Source: Rhodovastum sp963709085 (GTDB lineage: Bacteria; Pseudomonadota; Alphaproteobacteria; Acetobacterales; Acetobacteraceae). From it: a stretch of DNA of 64,000 bases. The translations under genes were made by a program, and so were the position numbers. Shown here piece after piece: positions 20,827 to 30,226 of this stretch. The stretch lies in assembly GCA_963709085.1 (NCBI GenBank), contig CAVPVB010000007.1:186001-250000 (forward strand), read 5' to 3'. Under the pieces are notes generated by a model that saw only the letters and a list, made by a program, of their open reading frames with translations, had not been told where the DNA came from and made no database searches. Within the stretch, counting starts at the first letter, position 1; each line of letters starts with the position of its first letter.

Positions 20827-21426
20827 CTAGTGGAGGAACTTGAGCAGACCGGCAACGCTGGCAAGCTGGGCGAGAAACAAACCGACCGCCCACTGGACCA
20901 TCGCCCGCTGCGATTCGGCGATCCGGCCGATCATGTGAGCTTCCAGAGTGCGGATATCGGCCTTGGTCGTGGCTTCGAGAGTACGGATGTCGCCTTTCAC
21001 GGCCTGGATGTCGGTTTTAGTCGTGGCTGCCAGGGCCTGGATATCGGCCTTGGTCGCGGTTGCCAGGGCCTGGATGTCGGCCTTGGTCGTGGCTGCCAGG
21101 GCCTGGATGTCGGCCTTGGTCGTGGCTGCCAGCGCCTGGATGTCGGCCTTGGTCGCGGCTTCCAGGGCGCGGATATCGGCCTGCAAATCCTTGATATCGC
21201 CCTTGGTCGCGGCTTCCAGGGCGCGGATATCGGCCTGCAAATCCCTGATATCGCCCTTGGTCGCGGCTGCCAGCGCCTGGATATCGGCCCTGGTCGCGAT
21301 CTCCGACAGATCAAACGTCCGCGTCTCGCGCAGCGCGTCGGTAACCGCCCCGGCCTGCTCCTCGGAGAAGCCGACGCCCTTGAGCTTCTGGACCAGCTTG
21401 TAGGTGTCGAGCGGGTGCGCGTTCAT
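20827..21426 (-). CDS. DUF1640-like coiled-coil protein with 11-residue repeats and C-terminal membrane anchor
   Basis: The 199-residue protein opens with a DUF1640/CCDC90-like segment (DTYKLVQKLKGVGFSEEQAGAVTDALRE). A run of near-identical hendecads of the type TTKADIQALAA follows, plus two 18-residue units (ATKGDI-DLQADIRALEA). It ends with a single hydrophobic helix, VGLFLAQLASVAGLLKFL. This architecture gives a long coiled-coil stalk on a membrane anchor. Bacterial function is unknown; mitochondrial relatives act with the calcium uniporter. Confidence 0.75.
   Translation of the reverse strand: MNAHPLDTYKLVQKLKGVGFSEEQAGAVTDALRETRTFDLSEIATRADIQALAAATKGDIRDLQADIRALEAATKGDIKDLQADIRALEAATKADIQALAATTKADIQALAATTKADIQALATATKADIQALAATTKTDIQAVKGDIRTLEATTKADIRTLEAHMIGRIAESQRAMVQWAVGLFLAQLASVAGLLKFLH
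20955..21297. repeat. Tandem 33-bp and 54-bp coding repeats
   Basis: About five copies of a 33-base unit (core CTGGATGTCGGCCTTGGTCG) adjoin two nearly identical 54-base units, all in frame within the coiled-coil gene. Near identity at DNA level shows recent expansion. Copy-number change would lengthen the coiled coil by 11 or 18 residues without breaking the frame. Confidence 0.85.
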
Positions 21427-21554
21427 GCTGACAGCCTACCGCATTTGCGCCCCCCGATGCACGTCCCGGCGGGGCAGGCGCGCGCCGCCGTTCAATGATT
21501 TGCTAACCCTGCGCCCTGAATGTGGCCGGGCAATCACTTCCATGCGACGGAGAA

Positions 21555-24546
21555 ATGGCTGCTACCGCCCGGCGCGCACATGCGAACGTACTGCCTCCTC
21601 GCAGCGTTCTCCGGGCGCTGGGCGGTCTCGTGTCGCATGGCGGGGCGATTCTCGGGGTCGTCGGGATTGCGCTGATCTGGGCCGGCGTGCTGCATTCGCT
21701 GTCGGTCGAACGGACGCAGGCCCTGCGGGGCGCCGAACAGGACAGCACCAACCTGGCCAGCGTCTTCGAGGAACATATCGTCCGGTCCATCAAGACCATC
21801 GACCAGACCCTGCTCTATGTCCGCAACTCCTACGAGCGGGACCGCGCCGGGTTCGACCCCACGGCCTGGGCCAGGAGCACGCAGGCCGTCACCGACATGA
21901 CGTTCCAGATCTCGCTGACCGACAGGAACGGGATGCTGATCATCTCCAACTACCTGAAAGGGAATGACCGGGTCGATCTCAGCGAACGCGAGCATTTCCG
22001 GGTTCAGCGTGACAGCCCCGCTGACGATATCTTCGTCAGCAAGCCGGTGCTCGGGCGGGCCAGCCAGCAATGGTCCATCCAGCTCACCCGCAAGCTGATG
22101 ACCGCGGACGGGGCGTTCGACGGCATCGTCGTCGTGTCGCTCTCGCCGCAGTATTTCGCGCGGTTTTACCGGTCGGTCGACCTGGGCAAAAGCGGCGTCG
22201 TGCTGGTCGCCGGCCTCGACGGCGCCGTCCGCGCCAGCGCCCAGGCCGGGGAGGACGACCCGGCGCTGGCCCAATCGCTGGTGAGCCGTCTGATGGGCGA
22301 ATACGCCCGGGCGCCGGCGGGGATTTTCAAATCGACGCACGAAACCGATGGTGTCACCCGCATCTACGCCTATCGCGGGGTACGCTTCTATCCGCTGGTC
22401 GTCTGCGTCGGCATCGCGGAAGACGAAGTGCTGCTGGCCCACGGCGCCAGCCAGACATCGTATCTTGTCCTGGCGACGATCATGACCGTGCTTCTGCTGG
22501 CGGTCACCGCGCGGATCATCGTCCACCAGACCCGGCTGCACCGCACGCAACAGAAGCTGCTGGCCAGCGAAGCCGCCGCCGCCCGGAAATCCGACCTCCT
22601 GCAGATGACGCTGGACCACATGAGCCACGGCATCATGATGATCGATGCCGCGCACCGGGTGCAGGTGTGCAATCGCCAGACCCTTGAACTGCTCGGCCTG
22701 CCGGAAGCGCTGATGACCGACAAACCGAGATTCGACGATGTCGCGCGCTGGCAATTCCAAAGCGGTGAATTCGGTGCGGATGGCAGCGATATCGAACCCT
22801 GGATGCGGCGCTTCGGGGTGGTGGACGACCTGTTGGACCAGCCACAGACGTACGAGCGAACGCGACCGAACGACACGGTGCTCGAAATCCGCAGCATGCC
22901 GTTGCCGGGCGGCGGCCTGGTTCGCACCTACACCGACATCACGGCGCGCAAGCAAACCGAGGCGAGGTTGCGGTTGGCGCGCGACGCCGCCGACCGCGCG
23001 GCGCAGGCCCGATCGGAGTTCCTCGCGGTGATGAGCCACGAAATCCGCTCGCCGATGAGCGGCATGCTGGGCGTGCTGGAGCTGCTGCGCGGAACCGGAC
23101 TGGACCCGGACCAGAGCCAGATGGCCAACATGGTCCAGAGTTCGGCCTCGGCTCTGCTGGCGGTGCTGAACGACATCCTGGACTTCTCGAAGATCGAAGC
23201 CGGATCGCTTTCGATCTTCCTGGAACCGGCCAACCTGCGTGATCTGGTCACCGACATCGTGCAGCCTTTCCGCTACGCGGTGTTGGACAAGGGGGTCGAC
23301 CTGAACCTGCAGGTCAGCCGCGAGGTGCCGGACTACGTGACGACCGATCCGCTCCGGTTGCGGCAGATGCTCAACAACCTGATCGGCAACGCGGCGAAGT
23401 TCACCGCTTCGGGCGAGATCCGGGTGGACGTAAATGTCACCCGGGACGAACCATCGCCAAGGCTGCGTTTCGCCGTCCGCGACACCGGAATCGGCATGCC
23501 GCCCGACGTCATCGCCCGGCTGTTCGAACCCTTTGTCCAGGCCGACAGCTCGACCACCCGCAATTTCGGCGGCAGCGGGCTCGGGCTGTGCATCGCCCGC
23601 CAGCCTCGCCCGGCTGATGGACGGCAGCCTGGACGTCACCAGCCGGGTGGCCGAAGGCAGCGTGTTCACCTTGCTGTTGCCGCTGATCAAAGCCGGCGCA
23701 CCGGAAGCCGCCAGCGCCGGGGCCGGCGGCGCTTCGCTGCCCGTCGGCCTGACCAAAAAGGGGCGGGTTCTCGTGGTCGATGATGACCAGACCAACCGCT
23801 GGCTGACGCGGCAGCAGCTTGAGGTGCTGGGCCTGACCGTGGAGGCAGCGGAGAACGGCGAGGCGGCTCTCGAGAGACTGCGCGCGGCCCGGTTCGACCT
23901 GCTGATCACCGACTGCCACATGCCCCGCATGGACGGCGTGGCCCTGACCCGCGCGGTCCGCGCGGCGGCAGACCCGGCGCTGTCCGGATTGCCGGTCATC
24001 GGCCTGACCGCCGATGTCACCGCCGTCCAGCGCGAACGTTGCGTCGCCGCGGGGATGACCGATGTGGCGATCAAGCCGCTGGCGCTGGAGCTTCTGTCGC
24101 GCCTCGTGGGGCGCCACCTGCCCGCGTCCGCCCCTGACGGACCGCCGGCACAAGCGTCGGGACCGGCCGGGTCCGCGTCATTCGACGACCGGATCTATCG
24201 CCAGCTTTTCGCGCCCGGGGACCCGGATGGCGAGGCGCTGCTGGGGGAATATCTCGATCTGGCCGCCCGCCTGAACAGCGACCTGCGCGCCCTGCTCGGC
24301 GTCGAAACGGAGGCGGCTCTGCCGCGCGATCAGGTCGCGGCGACCGCGCATCGCCTGGCGGGGTCCTCGCTCTCGGTCGGGGCAACGCCGCTCGGCGCGG
24401 CGGCGCGGGCGCTGGAACAAGCCGCCATCACCCAGGATCCGGCCGCGATCCGGGCGCGCCATGCGACCGTGCAGCTTGAGCTGACGGCGGCCACGGCGGC
24501 CATTGCAACCTTCCTCGCCGAGGTCCAACAGGAGTCGATGCCGTGA
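21555..24546 (+). pseudogene. Hybrid sensor histidine kinase (sensor-PAS-HisKA-HATPase-REC-HPt), frameshifted
   Basis: The domain order is TM1 (about 31-50), an extracytoplasmic Cache-like sensor (DQTLLYVRNSYERDR through DIFVSKPVLGRASQQWSIQL), TM2 (about 300-322) and PAS (about 345-450). HisKA follows, with phospho-acceptor His near 494 in FLAVMSHEIRSPM, then HATPase with NNLIGNAAKF and GGSGLGL. At about 23601 an extra C breaks the frame. LARLMDGSLDVTSRVAEGSVF continues in +1, followed by REC (VLVVDDDQTN, ITDCHMPRMDG) and HPt (AHRLAGSSLS). ATG at 21555 follows a GGAG. A CheY-like gene overlaps the end. If the shift is real, the kinase loses its ATPase end, REC and HPt. Confidence 0.8.
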
Positions 24547-24950
24547 AGCCCCTCGATTTCTCCGCCATTCGCATCCTGGTCGTCGAAGACGAAGCATTCA
24601 TCCGCGGCCTCCTCAAACGGATGCTGCGATCGCTCGGCGCCGAGGACATCCGCGAGGCCAGCGACGGGACGGAAGGTCTGACGCTGCTCGACCGCGGGTT
24701 CAAGCCCGATCTGGTGTTCTGCGATTCCATGATGGCGCCGATGGACGGGCTGACGTTCATGCGAACGGTCCGGGAGTCGTCCGATCCGGTGCGCGCCAGG
24801 CTGCCGATCATCATGCTGACCGCGGCGACCGATGAGGCAACCGTGCACGCGGCCTGCGGGCTGGGGGTTGGCGGCTATCTGGTGAAGCCGGTTTCGCCCA
24901 AGCAACTGGCCGACCGCATGACCGCCATCCTCCGGCCCCGCACGGGATAA
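24543..24950 (+). CDS. CheY-like single-domain response regulator
   Basis: A 135-residue receiver domain with the acidic pocket in VVEDEAF, phospho-acceptor D61 in DLVFCDSMM, Thr in MLTAATD and the conserved Lys in YLVKPVSP. GTG at 24543 overlaps the hybrid kinase stop by four bases (GTGA), so the pair is translationally coupled and the HPt of that kinase is the likely phosphodonor. There is no output domain. Confidence 0.88.
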   Translation: MKPLDFSAIRILVVEDEAFIRGLLKRMLRSLGAEDIREASDGTEGLTLLDRGFKPDLVFCDSMMAPMDGLTFMRTVRESSDPVRARLPIIMLTAATDEATVHAACGLGVGGYLVKPVSPKQLADRMTAILRPRTG

Positions 24951-24974
24951 GGCTGATCGGCGGCCGATCAGGCG

Positions 24975-25559
24975 CTATCCGCCCCGGCCCGCGACCGCCA
25001 GGCACGGCCCCAGCAGGGCTTGCAGCCGCGCGGCGTCGGCCGGCGTGACCGGCAGCGTCGCGACCAACGCAAGGCCGCCCCGATGCGTGTTTCCCTGCCG
25101 CCAGACGAGTTGGCCCGGACCCGCGACGAGCCGGCGCAGCACCTTCGCGACGGCACCAAGCCGCGCAACTTCACCGCGCATGGCGGCGTCCAGCTCAAAA
25201 TTAAACGGTTTGTCGGCGTCGATGCCGGCCGATCCGGAGACCTCGAAAATCTCGCGTGCGGTGCCGCCGGCGGCGGTCGCCTCCAGGCTGGTCAGCCTGC
25301 CCGCGGCCGCGTCCGGACCTTCGAAGTCCTCGAACGGAAAAACCGGGCCGAGCTGCTCGTATGCCGGAACGGTGAGCACGACCGACAGCACGCCGGTGAA
25401 GTCCGCACCATTTTTCGGCGTGCATCCGAAAGTGAAACGCACGTCGCGCGCATCCGCCCCGGTCTGCGCCCGCCCCGGCAGAACCAGGTCGTCCGCGGCG
25501 TGAGACGGGGCCATGCCTGCCATCAGGAACAGGGCAAGCGCGATGCGGCTGAGTGTCAT
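24975..25559 (-). CDS. Hypothetical periplasmic protein
   Basis: A 194-residue protein with a clear Sec signal (MTLSRIALALFLMAGMAPSHAADD, cleavage after SHA). The mature part has no recognised domain; it contains two Cys (FGCTPKN and LLGPCLAV) that could pair. It converges on the response regulator gene. Signal and coding pattern support a real gene, but no function is inferred. Confidence 0.65.
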   Translation of the reverse strand: MTLSRIALALFLMAGMAPSHAADDLVLPGRAQTGADARDVRFTFGCTPKNGADFTGVLSVVLTVPAYEQLGPVFPFEDFEGPDAAAGRLTSLEATAAGGTAREIFEVSGSAGIDADKPFNFELDAAMRGEVARLGAVAKVLRRLVAGPGQLVWRQGNTHRGGLALVATLPVTPADAARLQALLGPCLAVAGRGG

Positions 25560-25650
25560 GACGTCTCCTGTTGCATGCCGCGGCCGGGATACAATTCCAC
25601 GATTTGCAGGGCGATGGCGAGGCCGGCACGCGGTCCCTGGGACCCCTTAC

Positions 25651-25716
25651 GGGATAGGTTCCAAGGGCTCTGGCCTTAGCGGGGTCCACGGGCAGCGCCC
25701 CTGGCCTTCCTTGACC
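25651..25716. repeat. Degenerate palindromic intergenic repeat, copy 3
   Basis: A decayed copy of the right-end unit: CCAAGGGCTCTGGCCTTAG, then GGGGTCC and a CCCCTGGCCTTCCTT end. Several bases differ from the copies at 10776 and 41254, breaking the palindromes. It occupies the 290-base gap between the periplasmic protein and the ThDP enzyme; nothing else is seen there. Confidence 0.65.
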
Positions 25717-25850
25717 TTAATCTCAGGACCACAACTTCCCGGCGCCATTCAGGATGCTAATCATCCCCCGCGCGCAGCCGTCGGAAACGTCCTATTCCAT
25801 ACTCAGCCCGGCAAGACCACCGCCCCGGCACCAGGATTTCTGAACCCGCC

Positions 25851-27498
25851 ATGCCCCGCATGACCACCGCCCAGGCCACCGTTGACGCCCTGCTCCGGCA
25901 CGGCATGGACAGGCTGTTCGCCCTGCCGGGGGTGCACAACGACCATCTGTTCGATGCCGTGCACGCCACCGCCGGCCGCATGCGGGTGCTGCATCCGCGC
26001 CATGAGCAGAGCCTCCGCCTACATGGCGCTCGGCGCCGCCCTGGCGACCGGCCGGCCGCAGGTCTACGCGGCGGTGCCGGGACCCGGCATCCTGAACACC
26101 ACGGCGGCGCTGCTGACGGCGTACAGCACCGGCGCACCGGTGCTGGCCATCGCCGGCCAGATTCCGTCGGACGCGATCGACCGTGGCTGGGGCCACCTGC
26201 ACGAACTGCCGGACCAGCTCGGCCTGCTGCGCCACATGGTGAAATGGGCGGCGCGCATTCCCTCCGCGGCCGAAGCACCGGGGCTGGTGGCCGAGGCGGT
26301 GCGGGCGGCGCTCAGCGGACGCACCCGCCCGGTGGCGCTGGAATGCGCCATCGACAGCTGGGGCCGGCCGGGCCAGACGACCCCAGTTGATCCGCTGCCG
26401 CCGTTCCACCCCGAAATCGATCCCGATGAAGTGGCCCGGGCGGCCAGGGTGCTGGGCGCCGCCGAGCGGCCGATCATCATCGCCGGCGGCGGCGCGCTCG
26501 ATGCCGCACCGGAACTGCTGGCGGTGGCCGAGTTGCTGCAGGCGCCGGTGGTGACCTATCGCCGCGGCCGCGGCGTGCTGCCGACGACCCATCCCCTGGC
26601 CGCCGCGCTGCCGGTCGGCCAGCGCCTGTGGCCGCAGGCCGACGCCGTGCTGGGGGTGGGCACGCGGCTGCATTTCGCCCAGTCCGTCTGGGGCACCGAT
26701 CCCGACCTGAAGATCGTGCGCATCGACATCGACGCCGAGGAGATCACCCGCTTCCGCCGCCCCGATGTCGCGGTCCACGCCGACGCCGCCGCCGGCCTGC
26801 GCGCCCTGCTGGCCGCCCTGCCGGCGCATAACCGGACACGGCGGCCGCGCGAGGACCTGGCCGCGGCGCAGGCCTGGTTCGCCGACCGCATGGCCCGCCA
26901 GGAGCCGCAGATGGGCTTCCTGCGCGCGCTGCGCGCCGCTTTGCCGGAAGACGGCGTGGTGGTGGAGGACGTGACCCAGGTGGGTTTCTGCGGCCGGCTG
27001 GCCTTTCCGGTGACGGCGCCGCGCCGCTACATCTCGGCGGGCTATCAGGACAATCTGGGCTGGGGCTACGGCGCCGCGCTGGGCGTGCAGGCCGTCCTGC
27101 CGGGCCGGGCGGTGGTGGCGATCTGCGGCGATGGCGGGTTCATGTACCAGGCGGCGGAACTGGCCACCGCCATGCGCCATGCCCTGCCGGTGGTGGCGGT
27201 GGTGTTCGACGACGGCGCCTTCGGCAATGTGCGCCGCATCCAGGCGGAGCATTTCGGCAACCGGCTGATCGCCTGCGACCTCGCCAACCCGGATTTTTAC
27301 GCCTTCGCCCGCAGCTTCGGCGCCAACGCCTTCCGCGCCGCCGACGCGGCGGGGTTGCAAACCGCGCTGCACGAGGCGCTGGCGGCACGGGCGCCGGCGC
27401 TGGTGCATGTGACGGTAGGGGAGATGCCCAGCCCCTGGGACATGCTGTCGCCGCGACGTATGCGTGGGCAGGAGGGGTGGCGGCCTTCCATGCCGTAG
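25851..27498 (+). pseudogene. ThDP-dependent enzyme (acetolactate synthase-like), frameshifted near the N-terminus
   Basis: The frame from 25851 reads MTTAQATVDALLRHGMDRLF and reaches the catalytic Glu in HPRHEQ. It then shifts at about 26010, where one extra base in GAGCAGAGCCTCC sends it out of frame. The rest (ASAYMALGAALATGRPQVYA to the stop) is in +1. It includes the ThDP motif ICGDGGFMYQAAELATAMRH and VVFDDGAFGNV, with a SPWDMLSP end. Complete, it would be about 548 residues. The family covers acetolactate synthase, benzoylformate decarboxylase and related carboligases; substrate unknown. TRAP transporter genes follow. Confidence 0.8.
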
Positions 27499-27499
27499 C

Positions 27500-27592
27500 C
27501 GGGGGGTTGCCCCGAGCCCCAGCAGGGGCTTTGCCCCCTTGGTCCGCTTCGCGGCCCAAGCCCACCAAGGGCCGTAGGCCCTTGGAACTCCT
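27500..27592. repeat. Palindromic intergenic repeat, copy 4 (variant)
   Basis: A variant block with GGGGTTGCCCC, CAGGGGCTTTGCCCC and CCAAGGGCCGTAGGCCCTTGG palindromes, related to the units at 33455-33580. It lies between the ThDP enzyme and the TRAP genes. The remaining bases to 27689 are AT-richer and may hold the dctQM promoter. Confidence 0.7.
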
Positions 27593-27689
27593 TGTAAATT
27601 ACTCTTTGTTATACGCTTTTAGTTGACGCCAGCCCGGCTGGGGCCGCATGACGGACGCAATAAAGGCCGCAACAAGGGAGGCCACGTCC

Positions 27690-28247
27690 ATGCCACAAAG
27701 ACCCATCGGGCGCATGATGCGCGCCTGGGATACGCGCGAACGCGTGATCGTCGGCCTGCTCGGCGGGGGCGCCCTCGGCGTCGGCCTCTGGCAGATCGCC
27801 GGCCGCTATATCGACCCCTCGCTCGGCTCCGGCTGGGGCGACGAAATTATCGTCTACCTGATCATCTGGGCGCTGATGATCGTCTCCAGCCAGCTCGTGC
27901 AACGCGACGCCCATGTGCGCCCGGACCTGGTGCTGCGCCTGCTGCCGGCCGGCGCCCAGCGCTGGATGGAAGTGTTCAACTGCCTGGTGGCGCTGGCCTT
28001 CTGCGCCGGGCTGGTCGCCTATGGCTGGAACATCGTCGAAACCGCCTGGATGCTCGATGAGCGCAGCTACACCGGGCTCGACTTCCCGATGTGGGTCTAC
28101 GACCTGTCGCTGCCGACCGGCGGGGCGCTGATGTTCGCCCGCTACGCCATCCGCCTCGTGCGCTACCTCGGCCATTTCGACCCGGCGACGATGCGGGTGG
28201 GACCGGCAATTCACGACGTACCGGCGGCACTCGTCGTCCCCGGCTAA
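27690..28247 (+). CDS. TRAP transporter small permease DctQ
   Basis: A 185-residue membrane protein with four hydrophobic segments (VIVGLLGGGALGVGLWQIAG, WGDEIIVYLIIWALMIVSSQ, MEVFNCLVALAFCAGLVAYG, LSLPTGGALMFARYAIRLV) typical of DctQ. ATG at 27690 is favoured by GGGAGG eight bases upstream; 27648 is an in-frame alternative. It pairs with the large permease next door. No periplasmic binding protein (DctP) gene is present in the neighbourhood. Confidence 0.87.
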   Translation: MPQRPIGRMMRAWDTRERVIVGLLGGGALGVGLWQIAGRYIDPSLGSGWGDEIIVYLIIWALMIVSSQLVQRDAHVRPDLVLRLLPAGAQRWMEVFNCLVALAFCAGLVAYGWNIVETAWMLDERSYTGLDFPMWVYDLSLPTGGALMFARYAIRLVRYLGHFDPATMRVGPAIHDVPAALVVPG

Positions 28248-28258
28248 GGCAGGGACCG

Positions 28259-29548
28259 ATGGCGGCTCTGCTTCTGGGGGCCGCCTTTTTCGGCCTGCTG
28301 TCCTGCGGCATGCCGATCTTTCTGGTGCTCGGCATCCTGACGGCGGCGCTCTACATCGTCTCCGGCCAGCCGCTGATCGGCGTGGCGCAGGTCATCATCG
28401 ACCACCTCAACTCGCCCACGCTGATGTCGCTGCCGCTGTTCGTCATGGCGGCGGCCTTCATGCGCCATGGCGGCATCGCCCGCGCGCTGGTCGACCTCGC
28501 CGCCGTCTGGCTCGGCGGCATCCGCGGCTCGCTCGGCCTGGTCACCGTGGTGGCCTGCACCCTGTTCGCGGCGATCTGCGGCTCATCGGTCGCGACCGCG
28601 CTGGCGATGGGCTCGATCCTGCTGCCGGCGATGCTGGAGCGCGGCTATCCGCGCAGCTTCGCGCTCGGCGTCATCGGCGCCTCCGGCACCATCGGCATCG
28701 TCGTGCCGCCCTCGCTGGCGCTCATCCTCTACGGCATCGTCACGGAGCAATCGGTGCCGCGGCTGTTCCTGGCCGGCCTGCTGCCCGGCCTGCTGCAGGC
28801 GGCGGTGTTCTTCGCCTGGGTGTGGTACGATTCCCGCCGCCGCCGCTTCCCGATCGAACCCGCCGTGCCGTTCGCCCGCCGCACCCGCGTCTCGCGCCGC
28901 GCCCTGCCGGCCCTGGTGGTGCCGCTGGTCGTGCTGGTCGGCATCTATGGCGGGCTGGTGACGGTGGTGGAGGCCGCCGCGCTGTCGGCGGTGTCGGCGC
29001 TGCTGATCAGCCTGTTCTATTATCGCGGCTTCCGCCTGCCGGACACGCTGGGCGTCATCGCCGACGCCATCCGCACCGCCGGCGCCATCATGCTGATCGT
29101 CGCCACCGCGCTGGCGTTCGGCCATTGGATGACCTTCTCCGGCATCCCGGCCCGGCTGGTCCGGTTCACCCTCGACCACGGTTTTTCCACCTGGCAGTTC
29201 CTGCTGGCGATGAACCTGATACTGCTGGTGATGGGCTGCTTCCTGGAGGTGATCGCGACCCTGCTGGTGGTGATGCCCATCCTCGGCCCGGCGCTGCAGC
29301 CGCTCGGCGTCGATCCGGTGCATTTCGCCATCATCTTCACGCACAATATGGAGATCGGCCTGATCCACCCGCCGGTGGGGCTGAACCTGTTCGTCCTGTC
29401 CACCCTCTCGGCCGCCCCGATCGGCGAGGTGATCCGCGGCATTTTTCCGTTTGTGATCCTGCTGCTGGGGGTGCTGATGATCATCACCTACGTGCCCGCC
29501 CTGACCCTGTGGCTGCCCGACCTGGTGTTCGGCCCGGCAACCCCCTGA
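28259..29548 (+). CDS. TRAP transporter large permease DctM
   Basis: A 429-residue DctM with about 12 membrane segments and the family landmarks LSCGMPIFLVLGILTAAL, TLFAAICGSSVATALAMGSI and FTHNMEIGLIHPPVGLNLFV. It drives sodium-coupled uptake of a carboxylate delivered by a DctP protein. It follows dctQ by 11 bases. Without the binding protein, the substrate cannot be assigned; the upstream ThDP enzyme may use it. Confidence 0.92.
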   Translation: MAALLLGAAFFGLLSCGMPIFLVLGILTAALYIVSGQPLIGVAQVIIDHLNSPTLMSLPLFVMAAAFMRHGGIARALVDLAAVWLGGIRGSLGLVTVVACTLFAAICGSSVATALAMGSILLPAMLERGYPRSFALGVIGASGTIGIVVPPSLALILYGIVTEQSVPRLFLAGLLPGLLQAAVFFAWVWYDSRRRRFPIEPAVPFARRTRVSRRALPALVVPLVVLVGIYGGLVTVVEAAALSAVSALLISLFYYRGFRLPDTLGVIADAIRTAGAIMLIVATALAFGHWMTFSGIPARLVRFTLDHGFSTWQFLLAMNLILLVMGCFLEVIATLLVVMPILGPALQPLGVDPVHFAIIFTHNMEIGLIHPPVGLNLFVLSTLSAAPIGEVIRGIFPFVILLLGVLMIITYVPALTLWLPDLVFGPATP

Positions 29549-29636
29549 GCCGGCGCCAAGCCCTTGTTTCAGCGGTCAGAATTCCGGCAGCGGCGGAGAA
29601 TCGTGTGACGATTGCCGCCGATATGAAACTGTAAAC

Positions 29637-29673
29637 TTGCCTTGTCGGCCGGTCTGTCATTATACATTGACAG
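29637..29673 (+). promoter_or_regulatory. Candidate pufBA promoter with PpsR/CrtJ operator
   Basis: A -35-like TTGCCT (29637-29642) and a -10-like TATACA (29661-29666) are separated by 18 bases. The -10 is embedded in the perfect palindrome-flanked site CTGTCATTATACATTGACAG (29654-29673), which fits TGT-N12-ACA, the binding consensus of the redox/light repressor PpsR (CrtJ). Overlap with the -10 would let the repressor block RNA polymerase under oxygen. Start site not known. Confidence 0.7.
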
Positions 29674-29707
29674 TTTTTATCGATCTGGCAGACCGAAGGA
29701 GCAAGGC

Positions 29708-30001
29708 ATGCAGTCCGCTGCCACCGGCGCAGACGACGGGTCGTCGCCAGGCGGCTGCGCGTCCGCTGCCGTGTGTCTCGCGGGCCACGCCCGGCGGGCA
29801 ATTTTGCGACATCGCTATTCGTCCGCGCCGCGGAGGCGGCCCGACCGGGCGGCCCGGCAGGCGCGGTCACAGGGGCTCGCGCAGGCTTGCGCGCGGCCCC
29901 TGGCATCGGTTTGCCGGGCGGGCAACGCCGCGGCGATCCCAGCTGCGCGGGACGTGCGCAGCACGGGCCGAAGGGCCGCAATCCGGAGAGTGCTGACATG
30001 A
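29708..30001 (+). CDS. Small Arg/Ala-rich leader ORF coupled to pufB
   Basis: A 97-codon frame with ATG at 29708 preceded by GAAGGAG. Its stop TGA overlaps the pufB start as ATGA (29998-30001). The product (MQSAATGADDGSSPGGCASA...) has many Arg residues and no recognised domain or membrane segment, so it does not resemble Rhodobacter PufQ. Good ribosome binding and exact coupling argue for translation. Composition could equally be a GC-rich chance frame in the leader. Confidence 0.35.
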   Translation: MQSAATGADDGSSPGGCASAAVCLAGHARRAILRHRYSSAPRRRPDRAARQARSQGLAQACARPLASVCRAGNAAAIPAARDVRSTGRRAAIRRVLT

Positions 30002-30216
30002 GCGCCTATATCGCAAAGGGCAACCCGTCGGGCCTGACCGACGAGGAAGCCAAAGACTTCCACAAGATCTTCAATACGAGCGCCATCGTCTTCGTCGGGG
30101 TCGCCGTGGTCGCCCATATCCTCGTTTGGTCATGGCGTCCGTGGTTCCCGCCCGTTGGCGGCTACACGACCTCGGCGCTGGACACCGTCCAGCAGATCAT
30201 CGGCTCTTTGGTGTAA
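29998..30216 (+). CDS. pufB: Light-harvesting LH1 beta subunit
   Basis: A 72-residue antenna polypeptide. A polar N-terminus (SGLTDEEAKDFHKIF, His22) leads into one membrane helix with the bacteriochlorophyll ligand His40 in AHILVWSWRPW, then FPPVGGY. The motif and C-terminal extension match LH1 beta, for example of Rhodospirillum rubrum, better than LH2. It binds bacteriochlorophyll a and pairs with PufA in the ring around the reaction centre. GGAGAG lies about eight bases before the ATG. Confidence 0.95.
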   Translation: MSAYIAKGNPSGLTDEEAKDFHKIFNTSAIVFVGVAVVAHILVWSWRPWFPPVGGYTTSALDTVQQIIGSLV

Positions 30217-30226
30217 GGAGGATCGC

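Noticed and set aside
20955..21297. CRISPR array
   Set aside because: The regular spacing is from in-frame coding repeats without unique spacers; no CRISPR array was seen anywhere in the window.
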